NCBI GenBank assembly: GCA_003023165.1
Contig: PXSD01000070.1
Location: forward strand, 1-5,819
Direction of reading: 5' to 3'
Source of the DNA: Halobacteriales archaeon QS_9_67_15
GTDB taxonomy: Archaea > Halobacteriota > Halobacteria > Halobacteriales > Haloarculaceae
DNA: 5,819 bases
A model generated the notes under the pieces. It was given only the letters and a program-made list of their open reading frames with translations. It did not search any database and had not been told where the DNA came from. Each line of letters opens with the position of its first letter. Positions within the stretch are counted from its first letter, which is position 1. This document shows, one piece after another, positions 1 through 5,588 of this stretch. The position numbers and the translations under genes were made by a program.

Positions 1-1246
1 TCTGACAGTCCGCGAGCTTGCCGGGCAGCGCCGTGGAGTCGAGCGCGGACTTCCGGCGGGTCAGTTCCTTCGCCTTCTTGGCGGCCTTGCGAGCCTTCGC
101 CGCCTCGACGGCCTTCTGAACGATGACCTCCGCGGTGTCGGGGTTCTCCTCGAAGAAGGTTCCCAGTCCCTCGTGGACGGTGGACTCGACGATCCCGCGG
201 ACCTCGCTGTTGCCGAGCTTCGTCTTCGTCTGGCCCTCGAACTGCGGGTCGGGGTGTTTGATCGAGATGACGGCAGTCAGTCCCTCCCGGATGTCGTCGC
301 CGGTGAGGTTCTCGTCGATCTCGCCGAGCAGCCCGTTCTCGTCGGCGTAGTCGTTGACGATGCGGGTCAGCGCGGTCTTGAAGCCCGTCAGGTGGGTCCC
401 GCCCTCGCGGGTGTTGATGTTGTTGGCGAAGGCGTGGATCGAACCCTGCAGTTCGTTGGTTCCCTGCATCGCCACCTCGACGTGGATGTCCTGCTCCTCG
501 TTCTCGAAGTAGATCACGTCCCGGTGCAGCGGCTCTTTCGTCTCGTTGAGGTACTCGACGAACTCGCGGATGCCCCCCTCGTAGCGGAAGGTCTCCTCGG
601 TGCCGTCCCGTTCGTCGGCGAGGCCGATCTCGACGCCGGAGTTGAGAAAGGCGAGTTCGCGCAGCCGCGATTCGAGGGTCGAGAAGTCGTACTCGGTCGC
701 CTCGAAGATGTCGTGGTCCGGCCAGAAGCGGATCGTCGTCCCGGTCTCCTCGTCGTCGTCCATGTCGCGGACGCGTTCGAGCGGTCCCTCGGGCTGGCCG
801 TGCTCGAACGACTGGTGCCAGACTGTCCCGTCGCGCATGACCTCGACGGTCAGCGACTCGGAGAGGGCGTTGACGACGGAGACGCCGACGCCGTGGAGCC
901 CGCCCGAGACCTGGTAGGACTTGTTGTCGAACTTGCCGCCGGCGTGGAGGATGGTCATCACAACCTCGACGGCGGGCTTATCGTACTTCTCGTGGGTGTC
1001 GACCGGAATTCCGCGGCCGTCGTCGGAGACGGAGACGGACCCGTCGTCGTGGATCGTCACCGAAATGCTGTCGCAGTAGCCAGCCAGTGCTTCGTCGATA
1101 GAGTTGTCCACGACTTCGTAGACGAGGTGGTGGAGCCCCCTGTGGTCCGTGGACCCGATGTACATCGCCGGACGTTTGCGCACGGCCTCCAGGCCCTCAA
1201 GGGCCTGGATCTGCTGTGCGCCGTACTCGTCAGACTCCCGTGACAT
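1..1246 (-). CDS. gyrB: DNA gyrase subunit B, N-terminal part (3' end outside window)
   Basis: ATPase subunit of DNA gyrase, the type IIA topoisomerase that uses ATP to introduce negative supercoils as an A2B2 complex with GyrA. About 415 residues are present. The GHKL ATPase domain comes first: EVVDN (catalytic Glu44, Mg-binding Asn48), DDGRGIP (75-81, Asp75 contacting adenine), HAGGKF (101-106) and the ATP-lid motif GGLHGVGVS (115-123). The transducer follows, with QTKTKLGN (339-346) providing the ATP-contacting Gln339 and Lys341. The fragment ends at KLADCQ, right where the Toprim domain (EGDSAGG) should begin, so that domain and the C-terminus lie beyond the left edge. Arg138 matches E. 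coli Arg136, the coumarin-contact residue, and is intact. The ATG at 1246 is chosen because MSRESDEYGAQQIQALEGLE aligns with family N-termini and a TATA box sits 35 bases upstream. It is divergent from top6B. gyrA probably follows outside the window (inference). ParE is less likely in this context. Confidence 0.97.
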   Translation of the reverse strand, partial: MSRESDEYGAQQIQALEGLEAVRKRPAMYIGSTDHRGLHHLVYEVVDNSIDEALAGYCDSISVTIHDDGSVSVSDDGRGIPVDTHEKYDKPAVEVVMTILHAGGKFDNKSYQVSGGLHGVGVSVVNALSESLTVEVMRDGTVWHQSFEHGQPEGPLERVRDMDDDEETGTTIRFWPDHDIFEATEYDFSTLESRLRELAFLNSGVEIGLADERDGTEETFRYEGGIREFVEYLNETKEPLHRDVIYFENEEQDIHVEVAMQGTNELQGSIHAFANNINTREGGTHLTGFKTALTRIVNDYADENGLLGEIDENLTGDDIREGLTAVISIKHPDPQFEGQTKTKLGNSEVRGIVESTVHEGLGTFFEENPDTAEVIVQKAVEAAKARKAAKKAKELTRRKSALDSTALPGKLADCQ

Positions 1247-1255
1247 ATAATCCGT

Positions 1256-1265
1256 CTACCGGTAG
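1256..1265. repeat. 10-bp perfect palindrome at the predicted gyrB transcription start
   Basis: CTACCGGTAG is its own reverse complement and lies between the gyrB TATA box and start codon, overlapping the predicted transcription start. A dimeric repressor site here would block initiation. It could also be chance, since 10-bp palindromes are not rare in GC-rich DNA. No regulator is known to me for it. Confidence 0.4.
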
Positions 1266-1276
1266 TACACGACCAG

Positions 1277-1290
1277 CCTTAAAGCCCTCG
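1277..1290 (-). promoter_or_regulatory. gyrB core promoter (BRE + TATA box)
   Basis: Read on the minus strand, CTTTAAGG (1284 to 1277) is an archaeal TATA box centred about 35 bases upstream of the gyrB ATG, with a purine-containing BRE-like stretch just upstream (1285-1290). Transcription would begin near 1254-1257, giving a leader of only about 8-11 bases. No Shine-Dalgarno sequence precedes the ATG, so initiation is probably leaderless-like. Spacing and motif are seen; the start site is inferred. Confidence 0.65.
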
Positions 1291-1307
1291 CACGCGCGCG
1301 AGCGCGC
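1289..1307. promoter_or_regulatory. Alternating purine-pyrimidine GC tract, potential Z-DNA, next to gyrB TATA box
   Basis: Bases 1289-1300 alternate strictly pyrimidine/purine (CGCACGCGCGCG). After one out-of-phase A at 1301, alternation resumes over 1302-1307. The right part includes the palindrome GAGCGCGCTC (1300-1309). Such CG-rich alternation is prone to adopt left-handed DNA under negative supercoiling. It abuts the BRE/TATA of gyrB on the upstream side. A supercoil-sensing role is inferred by analogy with the RY box of the haloarchaeal bop promoter. Confidence 0.45.
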
Positions 1308-1441
1308 TCCCGCCCACTCTACTGCGGTATCGCCGTATGGGTCGCTGTCCGCCTGCCGTGCCCGTGGCGAAGTTGAGGGTCGTGCATCGGTCGTCACCGG
1401 GACCGCGGTGTTCGTGCCCCGGACCACCCGACCGGAGACGG

Positions 1442-1453
1442 TTTCACTTTCAC
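1442..1453 (+). repeat. Tandem TTTCAC hexamer pair upstream of top6B promoter
   Basis: TTTCAC occurs twice back to back, ending 16 bases before the TTTTAAG TATA box of top6B. A position just upstream of the BRE is where archaeal activators often bind, so an activator site is possible. With only two short copies, chance is also plausible. Confidence 0.25.
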
Positions 1454-1461
1454 TCCGCCGG

Positions 1462-1476
1462 CGAACGCCTTTTAAG
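1462..1476 (+). promoter_or_regulatory. top6B-top6A promoter (BRE + TATA box), leaderless
   Basis: TTTTAAG (1470-1476), preceded by the BRE-like CGAACG (1462-1467), is the best TATA box upstream of top6B. Its centre is 30 bases before the ATG at 1503, so transcription should start within a few bases of the start codon. The sequence directly before the ATG (GTCTCACGG) has no ribosome binding site. This supports a leaderless transcript and supports choosing the ATG at 1503. Confidence 0.7.
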
Positions 1477-1502
1477 TCGTCCGCCAGTAGGGGGTCTCAC
1501 GG

Positions 1503-3932
1503 ATGACATCGCATCAGTCGCAACTCGGTGGGGGTGAGGGGATCGCCGAGGAGCTGGCCGAGAGCCAGCGGTCGATCTCCATCGCCGAGTTCTTCGAGAA
1601 GAACAAGCACATGCTCGGGTTCGACAGCGGCGCCCGGGGACTCGTGACCGCCGTCAAGGAAGCGGTCGACAACGCACTGGACGCCTGCGAAGAGGCCGGC
1701 ATCGCGCCGGACATCTACGTCGAGATCCAGGAGGCCGGCGACTACTACCGCCTCATCGTCGAAGACAACGGCCCCGGTATCACCAGAGAGCAGATCCCCA
1801 AGGTCTTCGGGAAACTGCTCTACGGCTCGCGGTTCCACAAGCGCGTACAAAACCGCGGTCAGCAGGGGATAGGGATCTCCGCGGCCGTCCTCTACTCGCA
1901 ACTGACCTCCGGCAAGCCCGCGAAGATCACTTCGCGGACGAAAAACGGCGTCGACGCGGAGTACTTCGAGCTCATCATCGACACGGACACGAACGAACCG
2001 GAGATCGATGTCGAGGAGACGACAACGTGGGAACGCCCACACGGGACACGCATCGAACTGGAGATGGAAGCCAACATGCGCGCCCGCAGCCAGCTCCACG
2101 ACTACATCAAACACACCGCGGTCGTCAACCCCCACGCTCGCATCGAGCTCCGCGAGCCCAGCGAGCACATGAAATACGAGCGGGTGACCGACCAGCTCCC
2201 CGAGGAGACCGAGGAGATCCGACCCCACCCCCACGGGGTCGAGCTCGGGACGCTCATCAAGATGCTCGAGGCCACGGACTCGTACTCCGTCTCCGGCTTC
2301 CTCCAGGGCGAGTTCACTCGCGTCGGCGGGAAGACCGCCGACTCCGTCATCGACAACTTCCGCGACCGCCACTACGGCCGGGAGATGTCCTGGTCGCCGC
2401 CGAAATCCCACGAGCCAGTCGACGTGGCCCGTGCACTCGACGCCGCCGTCGCAAACAAGGGCGCGGACGCCACGGCCGAGTTCGCCGACCGCGTCGACGA
2501 CGCCCTCGACGGGTACGACCGCGTCGCACACCATGAGTTCGCCGACCTCGCCGACGACGTGGCCGAGGACATCGAGGAGAAGTACGACGTCACGTTCGGC
2601 TCGACCGTCCGCGAGAACGCCGTGGAGGCCGGCTGGAACGCAGTCATCGGTGCCGACGACGGCGATGGCGACGGGCAGGAACACGACCACCTCCGCTCCG
2701 ACCTCTACGCCATCGTCGACGACGTGACGACGACGCAGAAAGACGACGCCACGGTCCAGGGTATCGCCGACAGGCTCGCCCCGAAGTTCGGCGACGCGGA
2801 CGACACCCGTCACCGCTTCACCCGTGACGAGATCCGGGAGTTCGTCCGCCGAGCCGCGGAGGCGACCGAGGAGTACGACGACGCGACCTTCGGCGAGACC
2901 GCTCGCGAGAACGTCGTCGAGGCGGTTTGGAACGCCGCCGAGCGCGCCCCGGACGACCCGCCGAACGTAACGGAGATCGGCGACGACCGCGACACGTCGA
3001 GCCAGTTGTTGGAGGCAATGCGGGAAACCGACATCATCTCGCCGCCGACGGACTGCCTCGCCCCGATCAACGCCGAACTCATCGAACAGGGGCTCCGCAA
3101 GGAGTACGACGCGGAGTTCTACGCGGCGTCGACCCGCGACGCGTCGGTCCACGGCGGCGACCCGTTCATCGTCGAGGCCGGACTGGCCTACGGCGGCGAC
3201 ATCGAAACGGAAGGGAAGGCCGAGGTGATGCGCTTCGCCAACCGGGTGCCGCTCGTCTACCAGCGCGGTGCCTGTGCGACGACCGACGTGGTGAAGAACA
3301 TCAACTGGCGCAACTACAACCTGGACCAGCCCGGCGGGTCGGGCATCCCGGACGGCGAAGTGGTCATCATGGTCCACATCGCGTCGACGAACGTCCCCTT
3401 CACGAGCGAGTCGAAGGACGCCGTCGCGAACGTCCCCGAACTCGAATCGGAGATCGAACTCGCGATGCGCGAGGCGGCCCGCGAGCTGAAGTCGTTCCTG
3501 AAAAAGCGCCGGTCGATGCAGCAGCGCCGGGAGAAACAGGACAAGCTCGCGACGATCCTCCCGGAGATGGCCGAGAAGCTCACGCAGGTCACCGACGACG
3601 GCGACCTCGACATCGACGACACGCTCGCGCGGATCATGAACAACGTCCTCGTCGAGCGCGAACGCGACGGGGACACCGTCCGACTCGTCATCGAGAACAA
3701 CTCCGACCGCTCGGCCGACGTGGAGGTAACCGACATCGTCGCCGGGAGCGAGCCGACGCTGGCGAACGGGGACGCGAGCGTCGTCGAGATGGACGGCGAG
3801 TGGTTCGTCAAGTGGTCCACCTCGGTATCGAGCGGCGACGAAGCGACACTGGAGTACGACGTCGGCGAGGACGCCGACTTCGAGATATCTATCGAGGGGC
3901 TCGAGGACGAGCGGCTCACTATCAACGCATAA
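1503..3932 (+). CDS. top6B: DNA topoisomerase VI subunit B (ATPase subunit), long haloarchaeal form
   Basis: ATPase subunit of topoisomerase VI, the type IIB enzyme (A2B2) that relaxes and decatenates duplex DNA. The protein has 809 residues, against about 530 in Sulfolobus. The GHKL domain shows KEAVDNALDA (catalytic Glu53, Mg-binding Asn57), VEDNGPGI (86-93, Asp88) and RGQQGIGIS (118-126). The H2TH region follows (about 251-286, FLQGEFTRVGGKTAD). Next is an acidic insertion of about 200 residues (300-500) with an internal duplication. The conserved core resumes at PPTDCLAPINAELIEQGL (514-531), then the transducer, with the probable switch lysine Lys638 in FTSESKDA. A charged helix (650-695) leads to a beta-rich C-terminal domain (about 715-809) resembling the Ig-like domain of Methanosarcina Top6B. 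The start MTSHQSQLGG fits haloarchaeal relatives and the promoter position. The TAA is two bases before the top6A ATG, so the two form an operon. No frameshift or missing key residue is seen. Confidence 0.97.
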   Translation: MTSHQSQLGGGEGIAEELAESQRSISIAEFFEKNKHMLGFDSGARGLVTAVKEAVDNALDACEEAGIAPDIYVEIQEAGDYYRLIVEDNGPGITREQIPKVFGKLLYGSRFHKRVQNRGQQGIGISAAVLYSQLTSGKPAKITSRTKNGVDAEYFELIIDTDTNEPEIDVEETTTWERPHGTRIELEMEANMRARSQLHDYIKHTAVVNPHARIELREPSEHMKYERVTDQLPEETEEIRPHPHGVELGTLIKMLEATDSYSVSGFLQGEFTRVGGKTADSVIDNFRDRHYGREMSWSPPKSHEPVDVARALDAAVANKGADATAEFADRVDDALDGYDRVAHHEFADLADDVAEDIEEKYDVTFGSTVRENAVEAGWNAVIGADDGDGDGQEHDHLRSDLYAIVDDVTTTQKDDATVQGIADRLAPKFGDADDTRHRFTRDEIREFVRRAAEATEEYDDATFGETARENVVEAVWNAAERAPDDPPNVTEIGDDRDTSSQLLEAMRETDIISPPTDCLAPINAELIEQGLRKEYDAEFYAASTRDASVHGGDPFIVEAGLAYGGDIETEGKAEVMRFANRVPLVYQRGACATTDVVKNINWRNYNLDQPGGSGIPDGEVVIMVHIASTNVPFTSESKDAVANVPELESEIELAMREAARELKSFLKKRRSMQQRREKQDKLATILPEMAEKLTQVTDDGDLDIDDTLARIMNNVLVERERDGDTVRLVIENNSDRSADVEVTDIVAGSEPTLANGDASVVEMDGEWFVKWSTSVSSGDEATLEYDVGEDADFEISIEGLEDERLTINA
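2433..2945 (+). repeat. Degenerate internal duplication within the Top6B insertion
   Basis: Protein residues 311-383 and about 404-481 of Top6B look like two diverged copies of one alpha-helical unit. The cores align without gaps at a 98-residue (294-base) offset: residues 364-381 (2592-2645) against 462-479 (2886-2939) match at 13 of 18 positions, pattern TFGxTxRENxVEAxWNA. Upstream, both copies have a DAT...ADR stretch (322-330 and 416-424). The repeat is clear in protein but only partial in DNA, so it is an old duplication. It sits between the H2TH element and the conserved PPTDCLAPI segment. Its function is unknown to me. Confidence 0.7.
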
Positions 3933-3934
3933 CA

Positions 3935-5026
3935 ATGAGTACAGACACCGACGCGGACGCGCGAGAACAGCTGATCGACCTCGCGGAGAAGTTCTACGAC
4001 CAGTTCGACGAGGGCAACGTGCCGACGATGGAGATCCCGACCCGGACGAAGTCCAACATCGAGTACGACGAGGACAAGAACGTCTGGGTGTACGGCGACC
4101 GCGAGAGCACGCGGACCGCCAAGACGATCTCCGGCGCGGAGAAGCTCCTGAAGGCGACCTACACGATCGATTTCCTCGCACGCCAGCTCGACGAGGACCG
4201 CTCGTCGACCCTGCGTGAACTCTACTACCTGAGCGAGTCGTGGGACCTCGACGAGGCCCAGTTCAACAACCAGGACGAGTCGAACAATCTCATCGAGGAC
4301 CTCGAGATCGTCTCCGAGGTCAAGCGCGAGGACTTCCACATGCGCCCGGAGGAGTCCGGCGCGAAGGTGATGGGGCCGCTGCGCATCCGCGAGCAGACCA
4401 ACCGCGGCGACCGGGAGATCCACTGCCAGGACGACGTCGGACAGGGCGGCTACCAGATCCCCAATAACCCGGACACCATCGAATTCCTCGACAACGACGC
4501 CGAGTTCGTCCTCTGCGTGGAGACCGGCGGCATGCGCGACCGACTCGTCGAGAACAGCTTCGACGACGAGTACGACGCGCTCGTCGTCCACCTCGGCGGC
4601 CAGCCCGCGCGGGCGACGCGCCGTATCACGAAGCGACTCCACGACGAACTCGACCTGCCGGTCACGGTCTTCGCCGACGGTGACCCGTGGTCCTATCGCA
4701 TCTACGGCTCCGTCTCGTACGGGTCCATCAAGAGCGCGCACCTTTCGGAGTACCTCGCGACGCCCGAGGCGCAGTTCATCGGCATCCAGCCGGAGGACAT
4801 CGTCGAGTACGACCTGCCGACCGACCCACTGTCTGACTCGGACATCAACGCCCTGGAGAGCGAACTCGAAGACCCCCGCTTCCAGACCGACTACTGGGAG
4901 GAGCAGATCGAGCTCCAACTGGACATCGGGAAGAAGTCCGAACAGCAGAGCCTGGCGTCCTACGGCCTCGACTTCGTGACCGACACCTACCTGCCAGAGC
5001 GCCTCGACGAGATGGGCGTCCTGTAG
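3935..5026 (+). CDS. top6A: DNA topoisomerase VI subunit A (Spo11-like DNA-cleaving subunit)
   Basis: DNA-cleaving subunit of topoisomerase VI, homologous to Spo11. It makes the double-strand break through a 5'-phosphotyrosyl link while Top6B drives strand passage with ATP. It has 363 residues, normal for the family. The winged-helix/CAP domain (about 75-155) contains LRELYYLSE (93-101); the second tyrosine, Tyr98, is the expected nucleophile by comparison with Spo11. The Toprim domain has its metal ligands: Glu196 in CVETGGMRDRL and Asp248/Asp250 in FADGDPWS. The family segments HLGGQPARATRR (219-230) and YGSIKSAHLSEYLATP (262-277) are also present. The ATG at 3935 is two bases after the top6B TAA and gives the typical acidic haloarchaeal N-terminus. 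The reading frame stays open upstream, but only as a shadow of top6B. No Shine-Dalgarno precedes it, so translation is probably coupled to top6B (inference). Confidence 0.98.
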   Translation: MSTDTDADAREQLIDLAEKFYDQFDEGNVPTMEIPTRTKSNIEYDEDKNVWVYGDRESTRTAKTISGAEKLLKATYTIDFLARQLDEDRSSTLRELYYLSESWDLDEAQFNNQDESNNLIEDLEIVSEVKREDFHMRPEESGAKVMGPLRIREQTNRGDREIHCQDDVGQGGYQIPNNPDTIEFLDNDAEFVLCVETGGMRDRLVENSFDDEYDALVVHLGGQPARATRRITKRLHDELDLPVTVFADGDPWSYRIYGSVSYGSIKSAHLSEYLATPEAQFIGIQPEDIVEYDLPTDPLSDSDINALESELEDPRFQTDYWEEQIELQLDIGKKSEQQSLASYGLDFVTDTYLPERLDEMGVL

Positions 5027-5035
5027 CGCGTCGCG

Positions 5036-5044
5036 TCCTTTTCC
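5036..5044 (+). terminator. Possible T-tract terminator of top6B-top6A
   Basis: About ten bases after the top6A stop, CGCGTCGCGTCC is followed by TTTTCC (T-run 5039-5042). Archaeal transcription often ends at short T-tracts after GC-rich DNA. The run is only four Ts and no strong hairpin precedes it, so this is a weak call. Confidence 0.3.
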
Positions 5045-5107
5045 GATTGGTCGCAGTTCGGCGAGCGGATTCCGGTGAGCGACCGGACCGGCGCTCCCGA
5101 CGGACAG

Positions 5108-5121
5108 AACACTGAAATAAG
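5108..5121 (+). promoter_or_regulatory. Promoter of the pilin-like gene (TATA box), leaderless
   Basis: GAAATAAG (5114-5121) is the only AT-rich element in the 115-base gap after top6A. Its centre is about 25 bases before the ATG at 5142, which places the transcription start at or next to the start codon. This argues that the small gene has its own leaderless transcript and is not the third gene of the top6 operon. Confidence 0.6.
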
Positions 5122-5141
5122 CCGGGCAGTACATACGCTGT

Positions 5142-5543
5142 ATGTCGGACGGAGCGACGGATGACGGGCGCGGTTCCGCTTTCTCTATCGGGCTCGCAGT
5201 CGTCGTGGTCGGGATCCTCGTCGGGACGGTTCTGGTCGGAATGTACGTCTTCGGACTCGGCGGGTACCCGATGGAAACGTCGCCACAGGTCGCCTTCGAC
5301 TTCGAGCGGACCGCCGACGGACTGAGGATAGAACACGCCGGCGGCGAGACGATATCCGCGGCCGACACCGTGGTGACCGTCGACGGAGAGGAACGGGGTA
5401 CCTGGGCGGATTTCGTCGATGGGTCCGAGGATATCGAGCCCGAAGACACGATAGCCGTCGACGGCGTCGGGGAGAGCGCCGTCATCGACCTGGTCTGGAC
5501 CGGCGGCGAGAGCCGGACGATACTCGACCGGTATGACCCCTGA
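5142..5543 (+). CDS. Small membrane-anchored protein with archaeal type IV pilin-like N-terminal domain
   Basis: The 133-residue protein has a short charged N-terminus ending in GRG, then one hydrophobic segment of about 28 residues (13-40, IGLAVVVVGILVGTVLVGMY and following). Next comes PQVAFDFE (48-55), then LRIEHAGGETISAADTVVTV (61-80). That order matches the haloarchaeal type IV pilin N-terminal domain family, where prepilin peptidase PibD cuts after a basic-Gly pair and the hydrophobic helix forms the pilus core or anchors the protein. Here cleavage could fall after Gly11, before SAFSIG. The hydrophobic start differs from the usual SPVIG-like sequence, so processing is uncertain. The C-terminal part is an acidic, beta-rich outer domain with no motif I recognise. 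A TATA box 25 bases upstream supports this ATG. No other pilus genes are visible. It could be a minor pilin or simply a surface-anchored protein. Confidence 0.75.
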   Translation: MSDGATDDGRGSAFSIGLAVVVVGILVGTVLVGMYVFGLGGYPMETSPQVAFDFERTADGLRIEHAGGETISAADTVVTVDGEERGTWADFVDGSEDIEPEDTIAVDGVGESAVIDLVWTGGESRTILDRYDP

Positions 5544-5561
5544 TCGGGGCGGTTCCGGTCG
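5525..5561. terminator. Nested hairpin between convergent genes, possible bidirectional terminator
   Basis: CGACCGG (5525-5531) pairs with CCGGTCG (5555-5561). Inside a symmetric 5x5 internal loop, CCCC (5537-5540) pairs with GGGG (5546-5549) around the loop TGATC. The structure spans the pilin-like gene's stop codon and lies 28 bases beyond the stop of the opposing hydrolase gene. There is no T-run on either side, so a termination role is only a guess from position. Confidence 0.3.
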
Positions 5562-5588
5562 TCGAAGGTTGAGGGTGCTGTCGCGCGG

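Larger units (their letters stand above)
1247..1502. other. Divergent gyrB / top6B intergenic regulatory region
   Basis: 256 bases with no convincing gene; the short open frames crossing it are low-complexity Arg/Pro/Ser-rich readings of GC-rich DNA. It contains both core promoters, the GC alternating tract and the 10-bp palindrome on the gyrB side, and a tandem TTTCAC pair on the top6B side. The middle (about 1310-1440) holds only a short inverted repeat, CACCG/CGGTG (1395-1399/1406-1410), and nothing else I can interpret. Confidence 0.8.

Noticed and set aside
173..1243. 356-codon plus-strand open frame opposite gyrB
   Set aside because: It is antisense to gyrB, whose ATPase motifs are unmistakable. 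The plus-strand product is low-complexity Val/Asp/Leu.
1395..1410. Inverted repeat CACCG/CGGTG in the intergenic region
   Set aside because: A 5-bp stem with a 6-base spacer is expected by chance in DNA this GC-rich.
1216..1537. Short open frames crossing the divergent intergenic region, on both strands
   Set aside because: They overlap promoter elements and the starts of gyrB or top6B, have Arg/Ser/Pro-rich composition, and have no promoter or ribosome binding site of their own.
2927..3934. Upstream in-frame extension of top6A
   Set aside because: The extension is an Arg/Gly/Pro-rich shadow of top6B in another frame. Family length and N-terminus support the ATG at 3935.
1497..4181. 894-codon open frame on the minus strand opposite top6B
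   Set aside because: It lies exactly antisense to a strongly conserved gene. Its translation is a Val/Asp/Arg/Leu-rich low-complexity mirror, as expected from GC-rich codon bias, and has no recognisable domain.
5049..5084. Inverted repeat GGTCGC/GCGACC downstream of top6A
   Set aside because: A 6-bp stem with a 24-base loop and no T-run is too weak to call a terminator or operator.
5142..5543. Pilin-like gene as third member of the top6 operon
   Set aside because: A good TATA box lies 25 bases before its ATG and a 115-base gap separates it from top6A, so an independent transcript is more likely.
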